Positions 41,289-51,097 of a DNA stretch of 64,000 nucleotides are shown here, piece after piece; position 1 is the stretch's first letter; every line of letters starts with the position of its first letter. The notes under the pieces are model-generated. The model saw only the letters and a list, made by a program, of their open reading frames with translations. It made no database searches and was not told the DNA's origin. The position numbers were made by a program, and so were the translations under genes. Origin of the DNA: Thermoactinospora rubra (lineage in GTDB: Bacteria > Actinomycetota > Actinomycetes > Streptosporangiales > Streptosporangiaceae); the NCBI RefSeq assembly GCF_002093975.1, contig NZ_MSZZ01000044.1, positions 1 to 64,000 on the forward strand. The letters run 5' to 3'.

Positions 41289-42137
41289 ATGAGAATCGCC
41301 CGTGTACGGCGCGGAGACGGAAAGATCTTCGTCGCCCGAGTCCAGGACGGCCTCGCCGTCCCGGTGGCCGAGCAGCGGCCCGCCTTCATGGCCGACGCCC
41401 TGCGCGACCTGATCGCCGACGGCGCCGCGATCGCCACACTGGAGCCGGTCGCCCCCGCGCTGCCCCTGGCCGAGGTCACCCTGCTCAGCCCGCTGGCCGC
41501 CCCGCAGAAGATCGTCTGCATCGGCCTCAACTACGCCGACCACATCCGCGAGACCGGACTGGAGGCCCCGCAGCGGCCGCTCGCCTTCGTCAAGACCGCG
41601 CACACGCTGGCCGGGCCGTACGAGGAGATCGTGATCCCGGAGGGCGCCACCGGCCAGCTCGACTGGGAGGCCGAGCTGGCCGTGGTCATCGGCAGCGCCG
41701 CCCGCGACGTCTCCCCCGCACGGGCCCTGGAGCACGTCTTCGGCTACACCGCCGCCAACGATCTGTCCGCCAGGGACGCGCAGTTCGCCGACGGGCAGTG
41801 GTTCCGCGGCAAGAACTTCGACGGCTTCTGCCCGCTGGGCCCGTGGATCGTGACTCCCGACGAGCTCGGGGACCCGCACAGCCTGGCCGTCGGCGCCCGC
41901 GTCAACGGCGAGACCGTCCAGGACGGCTCCACCAAGGAGATGATCTTCGGGGTCGGCGAGATCGTCTCCTACCTGTCCCGCTACCTGACCCTCCATCCCG
42001 GCGACGTGATCGCCACCGGCACCCCGCACGGCGTCGGCATGGGCCGCAGCCCGCAGCTGTGGCTGAAGGACGGCGACGTGGTCGAGGTGGAGATCGAGGG
42101 CATCGGCACGCTGCGCAACACGGTGAGGTTCGCATGA
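41289..42137 (+). CDS. Fumarylacetoacetate-hydrolase family enzyme
   Basis: A 282-residue protein with IVCIGLNYADHIRETG, the metal ligands in QLDWEAELAVVIG, NDLSARDAQ and ATGTPHGVGMGRSP. Relatives cleave or hydrate 2,4-diketo-3-deoxy sugar acids (for example the L-fuconate/L-rhamnonate routes). It overlaps the amidohydrolase by 4 bp (ATGA). In this operon it probably acts after the dehydratase and dehydrogenase to release pyruvate-level products. Confidence 0.88.
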   Translation: MRIARVRRGDGKIFVARVQDGLAVPVAEQRPAFMADALRDLIADGAAIATLEPVAPALPLAEVTLLSPLAAPQKIVCIGLNYADHIRETGLEAPQRPLAFVKTAHTLAGPYEEIVIPEGATGQLDWEAELAVVIGSAARDVSPARALEHVFGYTAANDLSARDAQFADGQWFRGKNFDGFCPLGPWIVTPDELGDPHSLAVGARVNGETVQDGSTKEMIFGVGEIVSYLSRYLTLHPGDVIATGTPHGVGMGRSPQLWLKDGDVVEVEIEGIGTLRNTVRFA

Positions 42138-43111
42138 GCCGCTGGGGCTTCCCCGTCGTCGACTTCCACTGCCACCTCCCCGGCCCCGAGCCCACCCAGG
42201 ACCGGCTGGACGCCGAGTACGAGCACGTCTGCGGCCCGGCCAAGCTGGCCCGGCTCCGGGAGAACGCCAAGGGCTACCACGAGCGGGTACGGCGCGCCCG
42301 CACGCTGCCGCCCACCGGGCCGGAGACCCGGTCCACCGAGGAGGTCGCGGCCGCCTGGCGTGCCGAGGCCGACGACGTAGGCCTGGCCCGCGTGGTGTTC
42401 ATGAGCGGCGGCGGCAACGACCGCCTGGCGAAGGTCGTCGCGGCGCACCCGGACCGGTTCGCCGGCTTCGCCAACCACCAGCCCTGCTCTCCCGGCGCCG
42501 CCGCCGAGCTGCGGCGGGCCGCCGGCGAGCTCGGCCTGTCGGGCTACAAGGTCATCGCGCCGTGGGTGACCGTGCCGCTCGCCGACCGGTCGCTGTGGCC
42601 GGTGTGGGAGGTCTGCGAGGAGTACGGCCTGCCGGTCGTGATGCACTTCGGCCCGGTGAACGGCGGCGGCGGCCTGGGGCACGCGCCCAACATGGACCCG
42701 ATCGCCCTGCACGACGTGGCCAAGGCGTTCCCGACCGTGAACTTCGTGGTGGCGCACTTCGGCTGCGGTTACCCGGGTGAGCTGCTCCGCCTCGGCTGGG
42801 CCAACGCCAACGTGCACGCCGACACCTCCAGCAACCACGAGTGGACCCGCTGGATGCCCTACGAGCTCACGCTCAAGGACCTGTTCCGGCGTTTCCGCGA
42901 GACCTTCGGACCGGAGCGGATCCTGTTCGGCACCGACTCCTGCGACTTTCCGTGGGGCTACATCCGGCAGTACGCCGACGAGCAGGTGCGCATCGTCCAC
43001 GAGCTCAACCTGTCCGCCCGCGACCGTGGGCTGATCTTCGCGGGGAACGCGGCGCGGCTGCTCGGCCTGGACCTTCCAGGCGTCACAACGACCAGGGAGG
43101 ACGTGGCATGA
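42134..43111 (+). CDS. Amidohydrolase-2 family protein (lactonase/decarboxylase type)
   Basis: A 325-residue TIM-barrel metal hydrolase: [12 protein letters not shown] with the HxH motif, [14 protein letters not shown] and [13 protein letters not shown] with the metal Asp. Members near sugar-acid genes are often sugar lactonases. Others are decarboxylases. It is coupled to both neighbours by ATGA overlaps. The precise reaction is inferred from context only. Confidence 0.8.
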   Translation: MSRWGFPVVDFHCHLPGPEPTQDRLDAEYEHVCGPAKLARLRENAKGYHERVRRARTLPPTGPETRSTEEVAAAWRAEADDVGLARVVFMSGGGNDRLAKVVAAHPDRFAGFANHQPCSPGAAAELRRAAGELGLSGYKVIAPWVTVPLADRSLWPVWEVCEEYGLPVVMHFGPVNGGGGLGHAPNMDPIALHDVAKAFPTVNFVVAHFGCGYPGELLRLGWANANVHADTSSNHEWTRWMPYELTLKDLFRRFRETFGPERILFGTDSCDFPWGYIRQYADEQVRIVHELNLSARDRGLIFAGNAARLLGLDLPGVTTTREDVA

Positions 43112-44760
43112 CCACCGGTATCGCCGACGATCCCGACCGCGCGCCGGCCCGCTCCCACCTGTACGCGATGGGCATGACCGAGGAGGACATGCGCCGCCCG
43201 GCCGTGGGCATCGCCTCCACCTGGACCGGCACGATGCCGTGCAACCTCACCCACCGCGAGCTGGCCGCCCACGTGGCCACCGGGGTGCGCCGCGCGGGCG
43301 GTACCCCGATGGAGTTCAACACGATCGCGGTGTCCGACAACCTCACCATGGGCACGCCCGGCATGCGGGCCTCCCTGGTGAGCCGGGAGGTCATCGCCGA
43401 CTCGATCGAGCTGATGGGCCGGGCCCACCAGTTCGACGCCATGGTCTGCATCGTCGGCTGTGACAAGACCGTGCCCGCCGCGATCATGGCGCTGGCCCGC
43501 CTCGACGTCCCCGCGGTGGTCCTCTACAGCGGCAGCATGATGCCCGGCCGGTGGCGCGGCCGGGATGTCACCATCCAGGACATGTGGGAGGCGCTGGGCG
43601 AGCGGGCCGTCGGGCGTCTCAACCAGGACGAGGTCGACGACCTGGCCCGGCACGCTTGCCCGGGAGCGGGCACCTGCGCCGCGCAGTACACCGCCAACAC
43701 CATGGGCGGCGTTGCCGACTTCCTCGGCCTGGCCCCCTTCGGGACCGGTGACATCCCGGCGGTGGCCGACGGCAAGAACGCCGCCGCCGAGCGGGCGGGC
43801 GAGATCGCGATGGCGGCGCTGGCCAGGGACGCCCGGCCCTCCCGGATCCTCACCGAGGCATCCCTGTACAACGCGATCGTGTCGGTGGCCGCGATGGGCG
43901 GCTCGACCAACGCGGTGCTGCACCTGCTCGCCATCGCGCGCGAGGCGGGAGTGCCGTTGCGGATCGACGAGATCGGCGACGTCTGCCGGAAGGTGCCGAT
44001 CATCACCGGGCTCAAGCCGAGCGGCCCGCACACCGCCGCCGACCTGTGGCGGGCGGGCGGCACCGCGCTGGTGGCCAGGCGGCTCCTGGAGGCGGGGCTG
44101 CTGCGCGAGGACGTCACGCTGGTCGACGGGCGCACCCTGGCCGAGGTCGCGGCCGACGCCGTGGAGGCTCCCGGCCAGCGCGTGGTCACCTCCGTGGCCG
44201 CCCCGGTCAAGCCTCCGGGCGCGCTGGCGATCCTGCGGGGCTCGCTCGCCCCGGACGGCTGCGTGCTCAAGCTCGGCGGGCGGCCCGATTTCCGCTTCGA
44301 GGGCCCGGCCAGGGTCTTCGACTCGGAGGAGGAGTGCTTCGCCGCCATCCAGCGCGGCGGCGTCATGGCGGGCGACGTCGTGATCGTCCGCTACGAGGGT
44401 CCCGCGGGCGGCCCCGGCATGCGGGAGATGCTGTCGATCACTGGCGCCCTCGTCGGCCAGGGGTTGGGCGATTCCGTGGCGCTGGTGACCGACGGGCGGT
44501 TCAGCGGCGTCTCCCACGGCCTGGTCATCGGCCATGTCGCCCCCGAGGCGTTTCACGGCGGGCCGATCGCCCTGGTCCGCGACGGCGACACGGTCGTCGT
44601 CGACACCGCCGCCCGTACCCTGGACCTCGTGGTCGGCGAGGAGGAGCTGGCACGCAGGCGCGCCGCTTGGCGCCGCCCGGATCGGCCCGTGGAGCGGGGC
44701 GTGCTGTCCAGGTACGTGGCGTCCGTCGGCTCGGCGTCGGACGGGGCGGTGACCGTCTGA
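43108..44760 (+). CDS. IlvD/Edd-family dehydratase, probably for a sugar acid
   Basis: A 550-residue Fe-S dehydratase: [13 protein letters not shown] and [16 protein letters not shown] give cluster cysteines, [15 protein letters not shown] follows, and [22 protein letters not shown] is the C-terminal signature. IlvD acts in branched-chain amino acid synthesis, but this operon position (after GH4, FAA hydrolase and amidohydrolase) indicates a sugar-acid dehydratase making a 2-keto-3-deoxy acid. Last gene of the coupled run. Confidence 0.88.
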   Translation: MTTGIADDPDRAPARSHLYAMGMTEEDMRRPAVGIASTWTGTMPCNLTHRELAAHVATGVRRAGGTPMEFNTIAVSDNLTMGTPGMRASLVSREVIADSIELMGRAHQFDAMVCIVGCDKTVPAAIMALARLDVPAVVLYSGSMMPGRWRGRDVTIQDMWEALGERAVGRLNQDEVDDLARHACPGAGTCAAQYTANTMGGVADFLGLAPFGTGDIPAVADGKNAAAERAGEIAMAALARDARPSRILTEASLYNAIVSVAAMGGSTNAVLHLLAIAREAGVPLRIDEIGDVCRKVPIITGLKPSGPHTAADLWRAGGTALVARRLLEAGLLREDVTLVDGRTLAEVAADAVEAPGQRVVTSVAAPVKPPGALAILRGSLAPDGCVLKLGGRPDFRFEGPARVFDSEEECFAAIQRGGVMAGDVVIVRYEGPAGGPGMREMLSITGALVGQGLGDSVALVTDGRFSGVSHGLVIGHVAPEAFHGGPIALVRDGDTVVVDTAARTLDLVVGEEELARRRAAWRRPDRPVERGVLSRYVASVGSASDGAVTV

Positions 44761-44839
44761 AAAGGACGCGGCAAGGGGACGGCGCGTACGGCTGACGCCC
44801 TTGACGGTCCGGGGTTCCTCGACCAGCGTGGCAGGAGAT

Positions 44840-44852
44840 CGAACCGCGTTCG
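44840..44852. promoter_or_regulatory. Short dyad before the carotenoid-oxygenase gene
   Basis: CGAAC-CGC-GTTCG lies 9 bp before the GTG start in the 101-bp gap after the dehydratase gene. It may be an operator or a weak hairpin. The right arm overlaps the GGAG ribosome-binding region. Confidence 0.3.
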
Positions 44853-44861
44853 GAGACCGCC

Positions 44862-46538
44862 GTGCCCGTGCCCCGCTCCATCCTCACCAAGACCGACCCG
44901 GCCGACCTCGATCTGGACGTCGTCCGGGGTGAGTGGCCCGCCGACCTGACCGGCTTCGTGGTGATGAGCACCGCCGACCAGCGCACCCATCCCGTCCACG
45001 CCTTCTTCGGCGACGGCATCCTGGTCCGCCTCGCGCTGCGCCCCGACGAGCGGGGCCGGTTCGCGTGGCGGCCGCGCCTGATCGAGTCGCCGTCGGTACG
45101 GCTGCGCCGGGCGCGGCCCGGCCTGTTCGTCCCCGGCCCGGTCGGCACCTCCTCCCCCTTCGGCACGGTCAACGCGGCCAACACGGCGCCGCTGCCCTGG
45201 AGAGACCGGCTGTTCGCCACCTGGGACGCGGGACGCCCCGTCGAGGTCGACCCGGTCACGCTCGGCTTCCTGGCCGAGGTGGGGCACCGCGACGACTGGG
45301 CGCCCGCGCTGGACGCGCCCGTCCTGCCCTCGATCCTGTCGACCGCCCACCCGGTGATCGACCCGGAACGCGGCTGCCTGTGGTCGGTCACCCGCGACCC
45401 CGTCACCGGCGTGGTGTCGGTGGTGCGCTACGACGGCGAGGGCAGGCACGTGCGCCGATGGCCCGTCGACGGCGTCGCCTTCCCCCAGGCGACGCACACG
45501 ATCACCCAGACCCGCGACTGGCTCGTGCTGGCCGACACCGCCTACAAGGTCGACCTGGAGGAGGTGCTCGGGGCCGGCGACAGGAAGGTCGCCAACAACC
45601 CCGGCGGGCCGCTCGTCCTGGTCCGCAAGGACGCCCTGGAGCGGACGCCGCCCGGCGCGGGCGTACCGGGGACGGTCTTCCGCATCGCGCCCGAGGTCAA
45701 CCACTTCTACGCCACCTACGACGACTCGGCGGGCATCCGCGTCGTCATGGAGCACACCCCGGGCGTCGACATCGGGCTGTACCTGCGCGAGGACGACGTC
45801 GACGTCTTCGGCAGGCCCGTCGACCCGGCGCTGCGCGGCATGTACTGCCACGGCGCCACCCCGGCCGTCGTCACCGTGCTGGAGTTCGATCCCGAACGCG
45901 GCACCGTGACGGATGTGGCCCGGCTGCGCGATCCGGCGCGCTACTGGCAGGCCGAGCTGTCGGCCGTCGACTGGTCCTTCGAGGGGCTGCTCGCACCCAC
46001 CCGGCACCACATCGTCTTCCAGGGCTTCCACCCCGAGGCCGTCACCCGACGGCTGCTGCGCAACTACGGCACGCGGATCGACCCGTCGCTGTTCCCGCGC
46101 GAGGGGACGCCCTCGGTGCTGGCCTCGCTGGAGCGCGACTCGCTCAAACCGCTGGCGGAATGGGACTGGCCGCTGGAGGACTACCCGACCTCCCCGGTGT
46201 TCGTGCCGCGGGCGCCCGGCGGGCCCGGCCGGTCCCGCTACGCGGGCGCCGATCCCGGCGGGCACGACGGCTACCTCGTGGTGGTCGTGCACAACGACGC
46301 GCGGTTCCGGGTGGAGGTGTTCGACGCCGGCGACGTCTCGCGGGGGCCCGTGGCGACGCTCGCGCCGCCGTACGGGACCGTGATCCCCTTCATGATCCAT
46401 GCGGCGTGGATGCCGGCGTGCGTGCCGCACGACCCGTCCATCGAGCGGCTGCGCTTCGCCGACGACCTCGACGAGCGCCTCGACCGGCTGGATCCGGACC
46501 TGCGTGAGGTGGCGCGCCGGGTGGCCGCTCAGCTTTAG
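44862..46538 (+). CDS. Carotenoid/stilbene cleavage oxygenase family protein
   Basis: A 558-residue RPE65/lignostilbene-dioxygenase type enzyme, a seven-bladed propeller with four iron-binding histidines. Candidates are His in STAHPVIDPERG, ATHTITQTRDWL, EVNHFYATYDD and the C-terminal IHAAWMP. Such enzymes split a double bond of carotenoids or stilbenes with O2. The start is a GTG with GGAG upstream. It follows the sugar-acid operon by 101 bp and converges on the enolase gene with 7 bp between. A link to the carotenoid locus about 35 kb away is possible but unproven. Confidence 0.85.
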   Translation: MPVPRSILTKTDPADLDLDVVRGEWPADLTGFVVMSTADQRTHPVHAFFGDGILVRLALRPDERGRFAWRPRLIESPSVRLRRARPGLFVPGPVGTSSPFGTVNAANTAPLPWRDRLFATWDAGRPVEVDPVTLGFLAEVGHRDDWAPALDAPVLPSILSTAHPVIDPERGCLWSVTRDPVTGVVSVVRYDGEGRHVRRWPVDGVAFPQATHTITQTRDWLVLADTAYKVDLEEVLGAGDRKVANNPGGPLVLVRKDALERTPPGAGVPGTVFRIAPEVNHFYATYDDSAGIRVVMEHTPGVDIGLYLREDDVDVFGRPVDPALRGMYCHGATPAVVTVLEFDPERGTVTDVARLRDPARYWQAELSAVDWSFEGLLAPTRHHIVFQGFHPEAVTRRLLRNYGTRIDPSLFPREGTPSVLASLERDSLKPLAEWDWPLEDYPTSPVFVPRAPGGPGRSRYAGADPGGHDGYLVVVVHNDARFRVEVFDAGDVSRGPVATLAPPYGTVIPFMIHAAWMPACVPHDPSIERLRFADDLDERLDRLDPDLREVARRVAAQL

Positions 46539-46545
46539 GCGGCTG

Positions 46546-47634
46546 TCACGCCCGGCAGGACTCCAGCCGGTCCCAGTCCAGCTCGACGCCGTGTCCGGGC
46601 CGCTCGGGCGCGATCGCGCAGCCGTTCACGATCTTCAGCGGCTCGGCCAGGAAGCGGTCGAGGGCGAAGCCGTGCGCCTCCATGTAGGTGCGGTTCGGGG
46701 CCGAGGCGAGCGGGTGGACGGTGAGGTCGTGGACGCCGTGGGAGGTCACCGGGAGGTTGTGCGCCTCGGCGAGCGCGCAGATCTTGCGGAAGACGGTCAT
46801 GCCGCCGCAGTTGCTCACGTCGGGCTCGGGATAGGTCACGGCGCCGGCGGTGATGAAGGTCTGGAACTCATACAGCGTGTGCAGGTTCTCCCCGGTCGCC
46901 ACCGGCACCCCGCCCTCGCGCACGACGCGCAGGTGGCCCGCGACGTCGTCGGGGATGGTGGGCTCCTCCACCCAGACCAGGCCGAACTCGCGCAACGCGC
47001 GGCCCGCCGCGACGGCCTGGTCGGCGCTCCACTTCATGTTCGCGTCGACCATGAGCGGGAAGTCGTCGCCCAGATGCTCACGCATCCGGCGCACCCGCTC
47101 GAGGTCCTCGCGCAGGCTCGGCCGGCCGACCTTCATCTTGATGGCTCGGAAGCCCTGCTCCTGGAAGCGGTCGGCCTGCGCCAGCAGCTCCTCGATCGGG
47201 AAGTCGAGGTCGATGCCGCCGGCGTAGACGGGGACCTGCGGATCGTAGCCGCCGAAGTAGCGCCACAGCGGCAGCCCGGCGCGGCGGGCCTTGAGGTCCC
47301 ACAGCGCGATGTCGACGGCGGAAATCGCCGAGGTGAGATGCCCGCCGCGGCCGGCGTAGTGCAGGTGCCACCACATGTCCTGCCACAGCCGCTCGATGTC
47401 GTCGGCGTCCTGGCCGGCCAGCCTGCCGGCGAGGTAGCGGTCGATCATCACCTGGATGGCCGCCGCCCCGGCGTGCACGGTGTAGGTGTAGCCGAGGCCC
47501 TCGGCGCCGTCGGCGTCCCGTATCCGGACGGTGAGCAGCTCGAAGTCCACCATCACGCCGTGGGTGCTGTCGCTGTAGGCGGTCGGGGTGGGAAGCCGGT
47601 ACAGGTCCGTGCGGACATTGTCGATCTTCGCCAT
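46546..47634 (-). CDS. Mandelate-racemase/enolase-superfamily sugar-acid dehydratase
   Basis: A 362-residue enolase-superfamily enzyme. The KxK base is in RAIKMKVGRP. Mg2+ ligands are Asp in MVDANMKW, Glu in VWVEEPTIP and Glu in ATGENLHT, and the His in PVTSHGVHDL completes the site. Such enzymes dehydrate sugar acids or isomerise their lactones. The substrate is not readable, but the KdgK-like kinase in the LacI-linked operon is a fitting next step. A perfect 22-bp LacI-type palindrome lies 40 bp upstream of its start. Confidence 0.88.
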   Translation of the reverse strand: MAKIDNVRTDLYRLPTPTAYSDSTHGVMVDFELLTVRIRDADGAEGLGYTYTVHAGAAAIQVMIDRYLAGRLAGQDADDIERLWQDMWWHLHYAGRGGHLTSAISAVDIALWDLKARRAGLPLWRYFGGYDPQVPVYAGGIDLDFPIEELLAQADRFQEQGFRAIKMKVGRPSLREDLERVRRMREHLGDDFPLMVDANMKWSADQAVAAGRALREFGLVWVEEPTIPDDVAGHLRVVREGGVPVATGENLHTLYEFQTFITAGAVTYPEPDVSNCGGMTVFRKICALAEAHNLPVTSHGVHDLTVHPLASAPNRTYMEAHGFALDRFLAEPLKIVNGCAIAPERPGHGVELDWDRLESCRA

Positions 47635-47673
47635 GGTGGTCCCTTCCGTCAGCCGCGCGTCCCTGTCGTTGAC

Positions 47674-47695
47674 GTAAGAAAACCGGTTTTCTTAC
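47674..47695. promoter_or_regulatory. LacI-type operator, copy 1 (perfect palindrome)
   Basis: GTAAGAAAACC followed immediately by its reverse complement gives a perfect 22-bp palindrome with the central CCGG/CG step usual for LacI-family sites. It lies between the LacI gene and the enolase gene, upstream of the latter. A near-copy is at 62267-62288. Confidence 0.85.
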
Positions 47696-47733
47696 CGGGT
47701 GTCAAGGACGGCGGCGGTTCGCGGGGTGCGGGC

Positions 47734-48780
47734 TCAGCGGCGGGCGGGCGCGGTGGAGGCCCGGAGCATCAGGGCCGGGTGGGCGGCGAGCACCACGTCG
47801 GCCGGGGCGCCGCCCCGCAGCTGGCCGATCAGCGCGTCGACGGCGGCGGCGCCCAGCTCCACCAGCGGCATGGCCACCGTCGTGAGGGGCGGGTCGACGT
47901 AGTCCGCCTGGGGCAGGTCGTCGAACGCGACGACCGACACGTCGCCGGGTACTTCCCGCCCGAGCTCGCGAAGCGCCCGCAGGACGCCGATCGCCTGGGT
48001 GAACGTGCTGGCGTAGACGGCCGAGACCGTCCGGTGCCGGCGCAGCAGCCGCAGCGCCGCCCGGTAGCCGCCCTCCTCGGAGATCTCCGCGCGCTGCACC
48101 GGGCACGCCTCCACCCCGGCGTCCCGGCACGCCTGGAGGAAGGCGGCTTCGCGGTCGAGCGCGGGGACGATGCCGGCCGGCCCGGCGACGTGGCCGATGC
48201 GCCGATGGCCGAGCCCGGCCAGGTGACCGACCGCCTCCCGGCTCGCGGCGGCGACGTCCATGGTCACGTTACGCCCGGAGCCCGGGATGGCCCGGTTGAC
48301 GAACACGTGCGGCACCCGCCGCCCGGCCAGCAGCCCGACGATCGGATCGCCCGGCTTGGCCGAGGCCACGATCAGCCCGTCGACGCGGCCCGCCGACACC
48401 AGGTCGGTGAAGGAGGTGTCGGTGGCCAGGTCGCCGGTGTCCTCGGCGATGAGCAGCACGTACCCGTGTTCGCGGGCCCGCTGGAAGGCTCCGCGCACGA
48501 TGCGCGAGTAGGTCAGGTTCGTCAGATCCGGGATGAGCAGGGCGAGCGCGCGGGCTTCCGCCCCCGCCAGGGCTCGGGCCCCGGCGTGCGCCCGGTAGCC
48601 GAGCTCGACCGCGGCCTGGATGATCCGCTCGCGGGTCTCCGGGCGGACCGAGACCGTCGGATCGTCGTTGAGCACCCGCGAGGCGATGGACTTGGTGACA
48701 CCGGCACGCGCGGCGACGTCCTCCAGGCGCGTGCGGCGACCGCTCGCCGTACCCGCCGACGTGCCGTGGGACCGCGCCAC
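47734..48780 (-). CDS. LacI-family transcriptional regulator
   Basis: A 348-residue LacI protein. The N-terminal helix-turn-helix and hinge read RLEDVAARAGVTKSIASRVLNDDPTVSV, followed by a periplasmic-binding-like sensor domain (ALALLIPDLTNLTYSRIVRGAF, VSVVAFDDLPQADYVDPPLTTV). It is the last gene of the long minus-strand operon and ends 38 bp from the operator before the enolase gene. It probably represses both the operon and the enolase gene. Confidence 0.92.
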   Translation of the reverse strand: MARSHGTSAGTASGRRTRLEDVAARAGVTKSIASRVLNDDPTVSVRPETRERIIQAAVELGYRAHAGARALAGAEARALALLIPDLTNLTYSRIVRGAFQRAREHGYVLLIAEDTGDLATDTSFTDLVSAGRVDGLIVASAKPGDPIVGLLAGRRVPHVFVNRAIPGSGRNVTMDVAAASREAVGHLAGLGHRRIGHVAGPAGIVPALDREAAFLQACRDAGVEACPVQRAEISEEGGYRAALRLLRRHRTVSAVYASTFTQAIGVLRALRELGREVPGDVSVVAFDDLPQADYVDPPLTTVAMPLVELGAAAVDALIGQLRGGAPADVVLAAHPALMLRASTAPARR

Positions 48781-48822
48781 CGCTCACCTCATCCGTGCAG
48801 AACCGCCGAGGCAAGACTAGCC

Positions 48823-51078
48823 TCACCGTTCCTCGCCCTGCTGCAGCCGCTTCACCAGCTGCTCGGCCGCCCGCATCGTGAGCGCCCAGATGGTCAGCTG
48901 CGGGTTGACGCCGTGGCAGGTCGGGAAGACCGCGCCGCCGAAGACGTACAGCCCCGGGGTGTCGTGCACGCGCAGCGTGGGGTCCACCACGGACGCGCGC
49001 GGATCCTCGCCCATCCGGGCGCCGCCGAGGTCGTGGCTGCTGCACACCCCGCGGAACCGCGTGCCGCGCCAGGTCTTGGCGGCGCCCATGGCGCGCAGGA
49101 TCTCCTCGCCCTTGGCCTCCATCCACGCCAGCAGCCGGTTCTCGTTGGGCCGCAGGTCGGCGGTGATGCGGACGACGGGCAGCCCCAGCCCGCTGCGGTC
49201 CCGGTGATCGGGGTCGAGGTCCAGGAAGTCGGTGTGGTAAGGCAGGGAGTCGGGCTGGATGCGCAGCGCCGCCACGTGCTGCCACCGGCGGATGTGGTCC
49301 TTGTACGGCTTGCCCCAGCGGCGCACGCCGTCCGGCACGGGGTCGCGGCTCACCTGGATCGGCAGCCGCTGGTTCTCGACGTTGTAGGTCGCCCCGCCCA
49401 CGAAGCCGTGGGCGGCCGAGTCGAAGCTCGCGGCGTTGAAGTCGTCCAGGCTCCACATCTGCGCCGCCGGGCCGGTGTGGCCGTTGAACACGACGTCGGG
49501 GAAGTAGCCGAACACGTCGTCCCACAGCTTGGTCATGAAGTATTTGCCGACCTGGCCGGTGTTGTTGCCCAGGCCGCCGGGATGCCGGTCGTCGCGGGAC
49601 AGCAGCAGCAGCCGGACGTTCTCGAACGTGTAGCCGCACAGGATGACCGCGCGGGCCCGCTGGACGTGCCGGGTGCCGTTGGCGTCGACGTACTCCACGC
49701 CGTCGGCGTGGCCGTCCCGGTCGGTCAGGACACGCAGCACCCGGCAGTGGGTGCGCAGGTCGAGGTTCCCCGTCGCCAGCGCGTCGGGCACCGAGGTCAG
49801 GCCGGGGTTCCACCGTTCGTTGAAGAACGAGCCGAACCCGGCGCTCCACGGATGGTAGGTCGTGGCCGGCAGGCCGTTGTACGGCACGCTGTTCATGCAC
49901 ACCGGCGTCGGGTAGGGGTGCAGGCCCATGTCCTGGGTGGCCTCGCGGAAGACCTCGGCCAGCCGGAAGGTGCGCAGCGGCGGCATGGGGTAGGGCTTGC
50001 TGCGCGCGACGAACGGGTTGGACTCGTCGCCCGCGACGCCGGCGATGTACTCCACCACGGTGTAGTACGGCTCCAGCTCCTCGTAGCCGATCGGCCAGTC
50101 GGCCAGGGCGTGGTGCTCGGGCAGCACGCCGGTGCCGTACGCCTCCCGCACGTGGCTGAGGAAGCGGAAGTGGTGGGGGTGCATGCGGCGCAGCGCGCCG
50201 CCCCAGTGCACGACCGACCCGCCCACGCCGTTCATCATCCGGCCGAGGGAGAAGGTGGCCGGGCGCGTCGGCTCGCCGGCGTCGCGGCGCCAGCGCGGCG
50301 TCTCGCTGAGGTACTTCGGTCCCATGTCGCCGCGGCAGTAGTAGGTGGCGCCGACCTCGTCGGGGACGTAGTCGTGCTTGGTGCGGTACGGCCCGGCCTC
50401 GAGGGCGACGACCTTCAGGCCGGCGCGGGCCAGGATCGGCGCCACGAAGCCGCCGACGGCGCCCAGCCCGACGAGGACCACGTCGGTGGGGCCGTCGGGC
50501 GGCAGCACGCTGCGTTGCGGGTCGTAGCCGGGGATCTCCAGGGGCTCGCGGTCGTCGGTGGCCGACCAGCCGGCGTCGGCGAGCGAGCGTATCTCGCCGC
50601 CCCGGTCGACCGGCTCCTCGGCGAGGTGGTCCTCGGCGGTGTGCTCGAACCAGATGCCGGGATGGCCCAGGAACCTCCAGCCGAGCTTGTCGCGGTTGCC
50701 GCCGTGCGCGGGGTCGGCGAAGAGCCCCTCCTGCAGGTGCAGCCGCAGCAGGTCGAAGAACTCGGCTTGCGGCGGCACGTGGAAGCCGGGCAGCCGCCCG
50801 TGCTCCATGTCGGCGAGCAGCCCGTCCTGCTCCTCACCGCCGCACCGGGCGAACGGCGTGCCGTGGCGTGCGCGGGCCGCCCGGTCCAGGGCCCGCAGGC
50901 CGAGCCGGTAGGTGTCGGCGTGATCGTGGTAGGCGCCGGACAGCGCCCGGTCGACGTAGGTGACGACGCCGATCGCCGAGGCGGCGGGGCTGTTCTCGTC
51001 GGCGGGGAAGAGGCGGTCGAACACGGCCGCCGCGATCCGCGCCTCGTAGGGGTTCAGCGTGATGAGTGCCGTGTCCAC
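48823..51078 (-). CDS. Fused gluconate-dehydrogenase-like protein: subunit-3 domain plus GMC flavoprotein
   Basis: A 751-residue protein. Residues 1 to about 190 resemble gluconate 2-dehydrogenase subunit 3 (NPYEARIAAAVFDRLFPADENSPAA, then YDPQRSVLP at the joint). The rest is a GMC oxidoreductase: VVLVGLGAVGGFVAPILARAG binds FAD, RMMNGVGGSVVHWGG is the family loop, and SHDLGGARMG plus FPTCHGVNPQLTIWALTMRAAEQL form the C-terminal active-site block. In known enzymes the two parts are separate chains. It probably oxidises the imported sugar or its acid. The GTG start follows AAGGGA. Confidence 0.85.
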   Translation of the reverse strand: MDTALITLNPYEARIAAAVFDRLFPADENSPAASAIGVVTYVDRALSGAYHDHADTYRLGLRALDRAARARHGTPFARCGGEEQDGLLADMEHGRLPGFHVPPQAEFFDLLRLHLQEGLFADPAHGGNRDKLGWRFLGHPGIWFEHTAEDHLAEEPVDRGGEIRSLADAGWSATDDREPLEIPGYDPQRSVLPPDGPTDVVLVGLGAVGGFVAPILARAGLKVVALEAGPYRTKHDYVPDEVGATYYCRGDMGPKYLSETPRWRRDAGEPTRPATFSLGRMMNGVGGSVVHWGGALRRMHPHHFRFLSHVREAYGTGVLPEHHALADWPIGYEELEPYYTVVEYIAGVAGDESNPFVARSKPYPMPPLRTFRLAEVFREATQDMGLHPYPTPVCMNSVPYNGLPATTYHPWSAGFGSFFNERWNPGLTSVPDALATGNLDLRTHCRVLRVLTDRDGHADGVEYVDANGTRHVQRARAVILCGYTFENVRLLLLSRDDRHPGGLGNNTGQVGKYFMTKLWDDVFGYFPDVVFNGHTGPAAQMWSLDDFNAASFDSAAHGFVGGATYNVENQRLPIQVSRDPVPDGVRRWGKPYKDHIRRWQHVAALRIQPDSLPYHTDFLDLDPDHRDRSGLGLPVVRITADLRPNENRLLAWMEAKGEEILRAMGAAKTWRGTRFRGVCSSHDLGGARMGEDPRASVVDPTLRVHDTPGLYVFGGAVFPTCHGVNPQLTIWALTMRAAEQLVKRLQQGEER

Positions 51079-51097
51079 GAAGGATCCCTTCTGTAGC

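Noticed and set aside
46399-51096. Very long plus-strand open frame opposite the enolase, LacI and GMC genes
   Set aside because: It is antisense to three well-supported genes, has low-complexity Gly/Arg/Val/His-rich composition typical of GC-rich shadow frames, and shows no domain.
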